A DNA stretch of 8,486 nucleotides, taken from contig JAJTXO010000126.1 in assembly GCA_021463315.1 (NCBI GenBank), positions 1 through 8,486 on the forward strand. Reading direction: 5' to 3'. The position numbers and the translations under genes were made by a program. The notes under the pieces were generated by a model that saw only the letters and a program-made list of their open reading frames with translations, did not search any database and was not told where the DNA came from. How positions within the stretch are numbered: the first letter of the stretch is position 1; the number at the start of each line of letters is the position of its first letter. The stretch comes from Caldilineales bacterium. Its GTDB lineage: Bacteria > Chloroflexota > Anaerolineae > JAAEKA01. Positions 1 to 5,934 of the stretch are shown in pieces.

Positions 1-66
1 ACCACACGCTCTCCTCGAATCACCTTGCACTCCTTGTCAGCTCATAGTTTCGTGTTGCTTGGCGCA

Positions 67-888
67 TCATAGCCGGGCTTCCCGGCCCGCCTTCCGGCAG
101 ACGAAGACGATGGTCCCCGTGTGCTGCGGACCGAACGGCTCATCCGTGTAGTCCCCCGTCACCTGGATATCTGCGAAGCCGGCCGCGCGCAGCATCATCT
201 CCACCTCGGCCTTGAAGTACCAGTGGTTCTGGCCGGCGTGGATCTCCTCCCGCACCAGCGTTTCGCCTTCCATCAGCCGATAGCGGCGCTCCTCGCAGCC
301 CAACTGTTCCACCGGATCGATGCCCGTCAGACGGCGGTCCACCACCAGCCGGCGCTGGCCGCCCAGCTCCTTGACCACGTGCGGCGCCCACTCGGTGGGG
401 TAGACCCTCGGCTTGTCAGGCGCGTTGTAGTCGAAGTCGCCCCAGTCGCCCCAGTAGACGTTGAGCGCCAGCACGCCGCCGGGCCGCAGGTGCTCGTAGA
501 ACCGGCGCAGCGCCTCCTGCGCGTTCTCCCGGCCTACCACGCACGTCCAGCTTCCACAGGGGACATAGATGCAGTCGTAGCGCTTGGGCAGATCCAGCGC
601 CTGCATCGGCTGGCAGTAGAGCACGGGGGTCAACATCTCTGCTTCGGCCTTGCGCTGGCAGACCGCCAGCATGTCGGCCGAGCTGTCTACCCCCTCGACC
701 GCCAGCCCAGCCTGGAGAAAGCGGCGCAGCAGCCGGCCCGCGCCGCAGGCCACGTCCAGCGCCAGCCCGCCGGCCTGCTCCACTATGCGTTTATAGAAGT
801 CGTGGTCCCAGGCGGGGTCGTCGTAGGCCGACCAGTGCATGGCGGCCAGGCCGGAATAGAGATCAACCTCGTCGTATGCAGTCATCAC
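67..888 (-). CDS. Class I SAM-dependent methyltransferase
   Basis: This 273-residue protein has the Rossmann fold of class I methyltransferases and should transfer a methyl group from S-adenosylmethionine to a small, unidentified substrate in the cytoplasm. Motif I is LDVACGAGRLL (residues 44-54), the glycine-rich SAM loop. The strand-2 acidic residue that binds the ribose is D68 in VEGVDSS. Motif IV-like YDCIYVPCGS lies at 104-113 and the post-motif LRPGGVLALNVY at 134-145. The C-terminal part (about 220-245, YFKAEVEMMLRAAGFADI) matches the usual cap of this fold. The start has two tandem ATG codons; an AAAGGA lies 4 nt before the first and 7 nt before the second, so the second Met may be the real start. 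The gene stands alone, with no partner overlapping it, so context does not reveal the substrate. Fold assignment is firm and the specific reaction unknown. Confidence 0.9.
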   Translation of the reverse strand: MMTAYDEVDLYSGLAAMHWSAYDDPAWDHDFYKRIVEQAGGLALDVACGAGRLLRRFLQAGLAVEGVDSSADMLAVCQRKAEAEMLTPVLYCQPMQALDLPKRYDCIYVPCGSWTCVVGRENAQEALRRFYEHLRPGGVLALNVYWGDWGDFDYNAPDKPRVYPTEWAPHVVKELGGQRRLVVDRRLTGIDPVEQLGCEERRYRLMEGETLVREEIHAGQNHWYFKAEVEMMLRAAGFADIQVTGDYTDEPFGPQHTGTIVFVCRKAGREARL

Positions 889-996
889 AGTTCCTTTTAT
901 GATGGCGCGCTGTCGGATGACGATAGGGTTGCCGGTCAGCGCTGAGTAGATCGTTATGATTGTGTTGAACGGAAAGAGAAGCCGGATGGTGCATCC

Positions 997-1212
997 TTAC
1001 TCCCATTTTGTTGACCGAGCCAGCACTGGCTGGGGGTCGTACTTCTTGCGGAAGAAGCGGCGGTCGATGGCGTCCTGGATGCGCCGGCGCAGCGGCGTGA
1101 ACAGCGCGGCGATGACCAGCGTCGAGACCACCACCGCCAGCGTCAATTGCTGCGCGCCCACCCGCCGGCTGAACAAGGGTTGCAACAGGATCACGACACC
1201 GAAGTTGACCAA
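997..1212 (-). pseudogene. Remnant of a membrane sensor histidine kinase
   Basis: This frame translates to about 71 residues. They contain a hydrophobic stretch (LTLAVVVSTLVIAALF) followed directly by PLRRRIQDAIDRRFFRKKYD. From memory, that transition from the last transmembrane helix to the cytoplasmic linker is typical of multi-pass sensor histidine kinases in Chloroflexota. In the family it is followed by GAF/HisKA or HATPase domains, but here the resemblance ends about a dozen residues later and a stop follows (STKWE). Upstream, the frame reaches an in-frame TAG a few codons before the first possible start (TTG), and no earlier membrane helices are visible. Both ends of the parent gene are therefore missing. 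I read it as a non-functional fragment. Confidence 0.6.
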
Positions 1213-1340
1213 ATCTTGCTACCTCAATATTCATCACTCTCCTGCAACAACCAAGAGCTTGACGACATGGCCCAAGAAGCACAACGAGCGACTGTGGGTT
1301 CCCGCCGCAGAATCGGAGCTTCTGCCGGCCGTGGCAAGAT

Positions 1341-1408
1341 GCTCTGCGAACCAAGAGAACCTTGCGCCCTTTGCGCCTCTTGCGTCCCTTGCGTTGAAAA
1401 AGCAGAGC
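1341..1408. repeat. Four tandem 9-bp units between inverted 7-mers
   Basis: Positions 1361-1396 are four consecutive 9-mers: CTTGCGCCC, TTTGCGCCT, CTTGCGTCC and CTTGCGTTG (consensus YTTGCGYYB). The block is bracketed by an inverted pair, GCTCTGC (1341-1347) and GCAGAGC (1402-1408). It is non-coding on inspection. The hairpin at 1526-1576 uses a related 9-bp periodicity, so both probably belong to one dispersed repeat family. Confidence 0.7.
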
Positions 1409-1525
1409 TTCTCGCAGTGTAGTCATTCATGCTGTCCATCATACACCGCCGCAGTCCCAAGTCGTTACAAAAAGCGTTACAAAGGGGGGCTGGACCAGAA
1501 ATCGCGAAGGTTCTCGAATGCGTGG

Positions 1526-1576
1526 AACGCGAAAGACGCGAAGCCAAGGTGTTCTTGGTTTCGCGTCTTTCGCGTT
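1526..1576. repeat. Long hairpin, 23-bp stem and 5-nt loop
   Basis: Arms 1526-1548 and 1554-1576 are reverse complements over 23 bp except for one G-T pair (1543/1559), around the loop GTGTT. The right arm contains TTTCGCGTC followed by TTTCGCGTT, so the stem is itself built from 9-bp units. It lies about 90 nt downstream of the minus-strand toxin gene and could stop or stabilise its mRNA. Neither side has a T-run, so a classical intrinsic terminator is not indicated. A dispersed palindromic repeat is the simplest reading. Confidence 0.75.
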
Positions 1577-1647
1577 GGATGCTCGTCGCGAACTGATAAT
1601 TTGGTAGTCAAGCACTGGCGTCAGGTGCCGGTCACTTGACGCACTCC

Positions 1648-1667
1648 GATCGGCGCAACGGCCGATC
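1648..1667 (-). other. Small hairpin over the toxin stop codon
   Basis: GATCGGC (1648-1654) and GCCGATC (1661-1667) form a perfect 7-bp stem with a 6-nt loop that overlaps the toxin TGA. No T-run follows on the minus strand, so it is at best a weak 3'-end structure. Confidence 0.35.
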
Positions 1668-1998
1668 AGTCGTTCAGCATCTTTGTGACACCCGCCGTAA
1701 CCTCCTGCAACTTCTCCGTCTTCAACCTGCCAGCTTTGTAATCGATGATGGCAGGATCAACGGTGAACAAATGACAGACGCGAACACTGCTGTCCCTGTC
1801 TAGGCCGCCGCTGGCAAAGTCCGTTGAAGATATCGAGATATCAAAGCCATCATCACGGGATCTGCTGGTGATCAAACAGAGCACCGGATCCAGTCCATCG
1901 GGCGCAGCGACGACAAGGGCAGGACGTCGCTTGCTTGCGCTGAAATCAGAGTAGCTAAGCGATGCTATGATCACGTCGCCTTTTGTAAATGCGCCCAT
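1666..1998 (-). CDS. MazF/PemK-like toxin (mRNA interferase)
   Basis: The 110-residue product has the length and layout of type II toxins of the MazF/PemK family, small ribonucleases that cleave mRNA when freed from their antitoxin. The N-terminus has the family signature GDVIIASLSYSDFSASKRRP (residues 7-26) running into ALVV. A second block, ITSRSR (43-48), corresponds to the usual Q/ITS strand, and SSVRVCHLFTVD (70-81) to the strand before the C-terminal helix. Its start lies inside the 3' end of the antitoxin gene (28-nt overlap), and a GAGG sits almost against the ATG. Translational coupling, with the antitoxin made first, is likely. GC content in this gene is clearly lower than in flanking genes (about 52% in a sampled 60-bp stretch against 75% in the hydrolase gene), suggesting acquisition. 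Intact and probably functional, but the cleavage site cannot be predicted. Confidence 0.88.
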   Translation of the reverse strand: MGAFTKGDVIIASLSYSDFSASKRRPALVVAAPDGLDPVLCLITSRSRDDGFDISISSTDFASGGLDRDSSVRVCHLFTVDPAIIDYKAGRLKTEKLQEVTAGVTKMLND

Positions 1999-2231
1999 GC
2001 CTCATCCTCTTCCGGGGTATCCCAATACTTTGTCAGCGAACGAACCGAAGCCTGCGTCCACAAGCGTTCTTCTGGCTCATGTGCCTCCAGCGCAGACGAT
2101 AACGGCGTCTCGGCAGCAATGAAACGGGCGAAATCCAGGACTTGCGCGGCGCGTTCGCGCGGCAGTCGCCGCACGATATGAACAATCGCCTGTTCGTAGG
2201 TTGTGGTCTCGGATGCGGTTTGGCTAATCAT
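1971..2231 (-). CDS. Antitoxin of the MazF/PemK-like pair
   Basis: This 86-residue protein precedes and overlaps the toxin gene, the expected order for a type II antitoxin. The middle (about 22-42, RLPRERAAQVLDFARFIAAE) resembles the helical LP-E-V-DF-FL segment of short antitoxins of the DUF2281/VapB-like group. The acidic tail with Trp (KYWDTPEEDEAWAHLQ) resembles toxin-wrapping tails. A clear N-terminal MazE-type DNA-binding fold is not obvious, so the exact antitoxin class is uncertain. I chose the ATG at 2231 because a strong GGAGG lies 9 nt upstream; the longer open frame reaching 2360 has no such site and covers the promoter-like sequence. Function as antitoxin is inferred mainly from position and length. 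Confidence 0.8.
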   Translation of the reverse strand: MISQTASETTTYEQAIVHIVRRLPRERAAQVLDFARFIAAETPLSSALEAHEPEERLWTQASVRSLTKYWDTPEEDEAWAHLQKAT

Positions 2232-2252
2232 CTCAGTCTGCCTCCGAATTGA

Positions 2253-2283
2253 AGTATACATCACCTCGACTTGGGCTGCACAA
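2253..2283 (-). promoter_or_regulatory. Candidate promoter of the toxin-antitoxin operon
   Basis: On the minus strand, TATACT (2258-2253) is one base from the consensus -10 box. TTGTGC (2283-2278) could serve as -35, but the spacer is 19 bp, longer than ideal. Transcription would begin near 2246, just before the GGAGG of the antitoxin, giving a very short leader. The -10 contains the palindrome GTATAC, a possible part of an autoregulatory operator. Confidence 0.35.
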
Positions 2284-2356
2284 TCTACCCACAGCAGCGA
2301 CCACAACGCAGTTCCACTCTGAGTTGCTGCCCCTGGCATCAAATCGCTTGATTCAA

Positions 2357-2545
2357 TCACAATCCGGCTGCAACGCCAATAAACTGATTGAACTGTGCTG
2401 CATGATGCTCGACGATTTCGACCGCGCGGGCGACGCCATCTTCGGCGCGGATATTCTCGCCCAGCGCTGCCTGCAAGCCGACGGCCAGCGCCAGATAGGG
2501 CTGCACATCACCGCGCACGCCGAAGGTGGAGATGAGGATGTTCAT
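2357..2545 (-). pseudogene. Glycosyltransferase family 28, internally deleted
   Basis: The frame encodes 62 residues. The first 26 (MNILISTFGVRGDVQPY... to GLQA) are the N-terminus of GT28/UGT-like glycosyltransferases, including the GxRGDVQP nucleotide-sugar-domain signature. They run directly into ALGENIRAEDGVARAVEIVE, which matches the C-terminal LGExIRAEDGVxRAVxxIE helix seen at the end of the same family (normally about 400 residues). The reading frame is preserved, but almost the whole catalytic body, both Rossmann domains included, is missing. The natural start signals remain: AAGGAG 5 nt before the ATG, which overlaps the kinase stop as ATGA. The likely ancestor was a full enzyme co-translated with the kinase. 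The junction (GLQ-AA-LGE) is compatible with deletion across a short repeat. No transferase activity is expected. Confidence 0.8.
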
Positions 2546-3633
2546 GCGACTCCTTTCCACAGAGCGCGGCAATCCAGATCGTCGCACGCGGTCAGGGAGC
2601 GCTGGAGCATGGACAGCCAGGCGGAAATCCAACGCTCCTGGATGCCGCCGCGGCAGTATTCCACGGCGACGTAGACGCCCATCGCCACGCACAGCCTGTA
2701 GTCGTCCACCAGCCGCTGCCAGGAGTAGCCCTGCACGCCCCGTTCGACCAACCCGGCATGGTAGCGTTCCAGCACAGGCATCTCCCACTGCCGGCGCAGC
2801 TCCGTCGGCCAGTCCAGCACCAGGGCGTAGGCCAGATCGTACGCGCCCAGCCACGTAGTCAGGCCCCAATCGAAGGGCTGGCGGTCGATGATGTAGACGG
2901 GGCGATCGCCCTGGCGCGGCGCGAGAATGTTGTGTTCGCCGGTGTCGCCGTGGATCAACGTGAAGCCGTTGGGCTCACCGGTGCGCTCGATCATGGCTTG
3001 TGGGTGCCGGGCGAACAGCTCACGCATGGCGCCCGGCCAATGCGGCTGCAATTCGGACGAAAAACGCCCGAGGATGTGATCGACCCCCGGTTCGGCGATG
3101 GCGACGAAATTCTGAATGTGGCCGGCGCTGTGCATGGGCGCTCCAGCCTCGGCCAGCCGTTCACCTCCCCACCAGCGGGCGTGCAGCGCGGCCAGCCCCT
3201 CGGCCAGCGCCAATCCGTAGGCCAGCGATGGCTGCCGTTCGGAGGCATTGACGTGCGTTTCCGAGACGTCGTCCAGCAGCAGGTGGTAGCGCCTGAGCTC
3301 CTCCGAGTAGCGCGCGTCGTAGCAGCGCAGCAGCGGCGCGTCGGGCACATCCCCATAGTCGCGGGTGTAGTAGTCCACCTCGGATGGGCCGAAGTACTCG
3401 CCGTCGCCCGTGTCCGTGTCCACCATCTTCAGGAACAGCTTTCGCGGCAGTGCTCCCTGGGCGTCGGCCGTGTAGCTCACGGCCAGCCGGGCGTTGGCGG
3501 ACCAGTTGCCGTGGCCGTCGGCCATGTCGAACGCCGCCACACTGCCGCGCGTCAACGCGCCGCTGCGGCTGAGCACGACCGTCAGCCAGGCGGGCGTCAC
3601 CTGGTCGATGGCGGTGATTACGAAGTCAGTCAT
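2542..3633 (-). CDS. APH/ecdysteroid-kinase-like phosphotransferase
   Basis: This 363-residue protein belongs to the protein-kinase-like fold used by aminoglycoside phosphotransferases and the CHK/EcKinase group, which phosphorylate hydroxyls of small molecules with ATP. LFLKMVD (66-72) supplies the ATP-binding lysine K69, E85 in FGPSEVDYY is the probable salt-bridge partner, and LLLDDVS (118-124) is the hinge. The catalytic loop is HGDTGEHN (228-235), with D230 as base and N235 for metal. The second metal ligand is D250 in YIIDRQPFDWG, where most relatives have IDW/FQ. The ATG at 3633 begins 17 nt after the stop of the upstream lipoprotein gene, indicating one operon; GAGGAG lies 13 nt upstream, a rather long spacing. 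All key residues are present, so it should be active. The substrate is unknown, and antibiotic resistance cannot be claimed from sequence alone. Confidence 0.87.
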   Translation of the reverse strand: MTDFVITAIDQVTPAWLTVVLSRSGALTRGSVAAFDMADGHGNWSANARLAVSYTADAQGALPRKLFLKMVDTDTGDGEYFGPSEVDYYTRDYGDVPDAPLLRCYDARYSEELRRYHLLLDDVSETHVNASERQPSLAYGLALAEGLAALHARWWGGERLAEAGAPMHSAGHIQNFVAIAEPGVDHILGRFSSELQPHWPGAMRELFARHPQAMIERTGEPNGFTLIHGDTGEHNILAPRQGDRPVYIIDRQPFDWGLTTWLGAYDLAYALVLDWPTELRRQWEMPVLERYHAGLVERGVQGYSWQRLVDDYRLCVAMGVYVAVEYCRGGIQERWISAWLSMLQRSLTACDDLDCRALWKGVA

Positions 3634-3650
3634 GGTCGTCTGTACACTCC

Positions 3651-5753
3651 TCAATCGAACAGCCCCAGCAGGCCACCCGCGCGCTGCTCGGCGCCGTTGA
3701 ACACCAACTGCGTCCCGTCCGGCAACCAGCGGCCCACCGCGGCGGTGACGTTGCGGCCGCTGACCCGTTTCACGTCGCTGCCGTCGGCGTTGGCCACATA
3801 GATCGCGGCCTCGCCGTCGCGATGGGAGGTGAAGGCGATGCGCTGGCCGTCGGGCGACCAGGCCGCCAGGTACTCCCACTCGGGGCCGCCGATGTGCAGG
3901 CGCTGGTTGCCGCCGTCCGCGTCCATGACGTAGATGTCGGCGTTGCCTTCGCTCTCCAGCGTATAGACGATCTGGCGGCCATCGGGCGACCACCACGGCG
4001 CCTGCCCTGCGGCCGGGATGGGCAAGGGCTGCTGCTCGCTGCCGTCCCGGTTCATGGTGTAGATGCCCATCTCGCCGTCGCGCTTGGAGCCAAAGGCCAG
4101 CTTGCTGCCGTCCGGCGACCACGCCACGCCGTATTCCTGGGCGTCGTTGGCCGTCAGGTTGGTGTCGCCGCTGCCATCGGCGTTGATCACGTAGATCTCG
4201 TGCGAGTCGAAGCCGCCGCGGCCGCCGGAGACGTAGGCGATCTGGCGGCCATCGGGCGACCAGGCCGGCAGGTAGTTACTGCGACCGTTGCTGGTGAGCT
4301 GGCGCAGGTTCGCGCCGTCGCTGTCGGCGATATACAGCTCGACAGGGATGCTACCCGGCGACACGACGGCCGGGACGGACTTGGAGAAGACCACCTGTGT
4401 GCCGTCGGGCGACCAGGCGGGACCCCAGAACTGGGACTGCGGATCTGCCAGCAGCGCGCGGCGGCCGCGGCCGTTCGCGTCGACCGTGTAGAGCGCATCG
4501 GCCGGCGGGGGCGACGCATCGGGCGCGGCCCAGAATGGGTCAGTCACCGGCTGATCCGTGACCGCCGGCAGGATGCTGTATTTGACCAGATCATAGCTCT
4601 CATTGATCTGGTTCTCCGCCGCATCGGGGGCAACGGCCGGCTCGGCGGTGGTCACCACGATCATGTCGTGGTCGGGCAGCAGGATCACGTGTTGCCCGCC
4701 GTAGCCTTGCGCCGCGATGGCTCGTTGGCCGGCGAAGAGCTCCGGCCTCCACGTCCACCACTGCATGCCGTACCACTCGATGGGCAGCGTTTGCCCTGAC
4801 CACGCGTTGACGCCGCTGCCCTGCGACGTGGTGCTGAGCCGCACCCAGTCCGCCCGCAGCAGCTCCTGGCCCTCCCACACACCGCGGTTCAGGTACAGGA
4901 AGCCGAGCTTGGCCATGTCGCGCGGCGTCAACTCCAACCCTGTACCGCCCAGCGAAACACCATTGACATCGGCAACCCAGTTCCAATCGTCGATGCCCAG
5001 CGCGGGAAAGAGGCGCTGGCTGGCGAAGTCTTCCAGCGATTGGCCGGTCAACGCGCCGAAGGCTGCCGAGAGCAGTTGTGAATCGGCCGTGCTGTAACTC
5101 CAGGCTTCACCCGGCCGGTAGGCCATGTCGTGCTCCAGCGCGTAACGGGTCAGGTCTCGTTGGGTGAAGGCGGCTGTGGCCGCGTCGTATCCTTCTTCGA
5201 TCACCAGCGATGTAGAGTCCTCGTACAACGCCTCCTCGTCGAAGGCCAGGCCGGAGCGCATCTGCAAGAGATGGCGCAGCGAGATGTTGCGCTGGTCGCG
5301 TCGCAACAGATCGCCAAAGTACTGGCGCAGCTCACCGCCCAGGGTTGCGTCCAGGTCGGTGATGGCGCCCTCCGCCTGAGCCATACCGACCAGCGCGGAC
5401 GTGAAGCTCTTGGTCACCGAGGCCAACTGGTGCAGACGATCGACGTCGTAGCCGTTGAAGTACTCCTCGTAGACCAGGTAGCCGTCCTTGACGATCAGCA
5501 GGCTGTCGAGGAAGGGCAGCTCCTGCTCGATCTGGGCCCGCAGCCCGGCCAGCGCCGCCTCGTCCAGGCCGTGGTTGGCAGCCGCGTCGCTGCGCCAGCC
5601 ATCCGTCGGCCAGTAATCGCGCGTGGGCGGCGGGGAGGCCGGCGCGCTGGTCGGGGTTGGTTGCGCGCCGGTGCAGGCAGCCAGCAACGCGCCTACGATC
5701 AACACGGTTGACAGCAATCTCCTGGGCCAGCGGCCCGGCAGGGGTTTCGTCAC
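3651..5753 (-). CDS. Lipoprotein: serine hydrolase fused to PD40 propeller
   Basis: This 700-residue protein starts at GTG, with AAGGAG 7 nt upstream. A basic-hydrophobic signal ends in the lipobox LLAAC (C27), followed by a Thr/Pro/Ala linker to about 45, so it should be anchored outside the membrane. Residues 60-395 form a class C beta-lactamase/penicillin-binding-like serine hydrolase: SVTK gives nucleophile S112 and base K115, YST (220-222) stands in the YxN position, and GYGGQ (350-354) in the third motif. Relatives include esterases, peptidases and beta-lactamases. Residues 420-685 hold six TolB/PD40-type blades, each with WSPDG or WLPDG (447, 498, 545, 588, 632, 676). These are normally protein- or ligand-binding propellers. 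The gene leads an operon with the kinase. Catalysis on an extracellular ester or peptide is probable; the substrate and the propeller's partner are unknown. Confidence 0.9.
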   Translation of the reverse strand: MTKPLPGRWPRRLLSTVLIVGALLAACTGAQPTPTSAPASPPPTRDYWPTDGWRSDAAANHGLDEAALAGLRAQIEQELPFLDSLLIVKDGYLVYEEYFNGYDVDRLHQLASVTKSFTSALVGMAQAEGAITDLDATLGGELRQYFGDLLRRDQRNISLRHLLQMRSGLAFDEEALYEDSTSLVIEEGYDAATAAFTQRDLTRYALEHDMAYRPGEAWSYSTADSQLLSAAFGALTGQSLEDFASQRLFPALGIDDWNWVADVNGVSLGGTGLELTPRDMAKLGFLYLNRGVWEGQELLRADWVRLSTTSQGSGVNAWSGQTLPIEWYGMQWWTWRPELFAGQRAIAAQGYGGQHVILLPDHDMIVVTTAEPAVAPDAAENQINESYDLVKYSILPAVTDQPVTDPFWAAPDASPPPADALYTVDANGRGRRALLADPQSQFWGPAWSPDGTQVVFSKSVPAVVSPGSIPVELYIADSDGANLRQLTSNGRSNYLPAWSPDGRQIAYVSGGRGGFDSHEIYVINADGSGDTNLTANDAQEYGVAWSPDGSKLAFGSKRDGEMGIYTMNRDGSEQQPLPIPAAGQAPWWSPDGRQIVYTLESEGNADIYVMDADGGNQRLHIGGPEWEYLAAWSPDGQRIAFTSHRDGEAAIYVANADGSDVKRVSGRNVTAAVGRWLPDGTQLVFNGAEQRAGGLLGLFD

Positions 5754-5859
5754 GTTGGGTCTCCTTGAGCTTCTTGTTCACGTCCATCCTGGCAGCCAGG
5801 CGTCCAACAAACGTTCGAAAGGCGTTGCGAAACGACAAAAGTGCCATGCATTCCCGTTA

Positions 5860-5910
5860 CGGCGCCCGGCGCAGATGCGATGACGAATCCACCGCCTGCG
5901 CCGGGCGCCG
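5860..5910 (-). terminator. GC-rich inverted repeat, possible terminator
   Basis: Arms 5860-5874 (CGGCGCCCGGCGCAG) and 5896-5910 are perfect 15-bp reverse complements with a 21-nt loop. It lies 24 bp past the stop of the NHL lipoprotein and ahead of the hydrolase gene on the same strand. The stem is strong, but no T-run follows directly; CACTTTTG comes about 16 nt later. It may terminate imperfectly or act as a processing or attenuation hairpin between the two transcription units. Confidence 0.45.
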
Positions 5911-5934
5911 CTGGCGGCCTGGCAGATCGGCTGT

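Larger units (their letters stand above)
889..1665. other. Gene-poor gap with gene remnant and repeats
   Basis: About 780 bp lie between the methyltransferase start and the toxin stop with no convincing intact gene. Short open frames exist on both strands, but their translations are Arg/Pro/Cys-rich and lack recognisable motifs. The recognisable contents are a sensor-kinase fragment (997-1212), a tandem 9-bp repeat element (1341-1408) and a long hairpin (1526-1576), each listed separately. The region looks like a decayed locus that has collected repeats. Confidence 0.7.

Noticed and set aside
121..945. Plus-strand open frame of 274 codons over the methyltransferase gene
   Set aside because: It is the antisense of a gene with clear SAM-binding motifs; its translation is rich in His, Arg and Gln without any recognisable domain.
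1361..1396. Four tandem units as a possible CRISPR array
   Set aside because: Units are 9 bp and contiguous with no spacers, so this is a simple tandem repeat.
956..1639. Plus-strand frame of 227 codons through the gene-poor gap
   Set aside because: It runs across the repeats and hairpin, has no motif or ribosome site, and its composition is erratic.
1607..1640. Imperfect inverted repeat GTCAAG/CTTGAC as terminator of the toxin gene
   Set aside because: Only six clean base pairs at the base, an irregular interior and no T-run.
2294..2340. Inverted repeat GCAGCGAC/GTTGCTGC downstream of the glycosyltransferase remnant
   Set aside because: Short arms with one mismatch, a 31-nt loop and no T-run; likely chance.
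2758..3801. Plus-strand frame of 347 codons opposite the kinase
   Set aside because: The minus-strand kinase has all catalytic motifs; this frame is its shadow.
3634..4122. Extension of the kinase frame upstream to 4122
   Set aside because: The extra N-terminus is a shadow of the propeller (Arg/Gly/His-rich); the ATG at 3633 gives normal family length.
3822..4799. Plus-strand frame of 325 codons opposite the propeller
   Set aside because: It mirrors the repeated WSPDG codons and has no independent features.
5332..5847. Minus-strand frame starting at 5847 (MALLSFRNAFRTF...) before the hydrolase gene
   Set aside because: The first 38 codons look somewhat protein-like, but the ribosome site is weak and the rest is a shadow of the hydrolase; not enough to call a gene.
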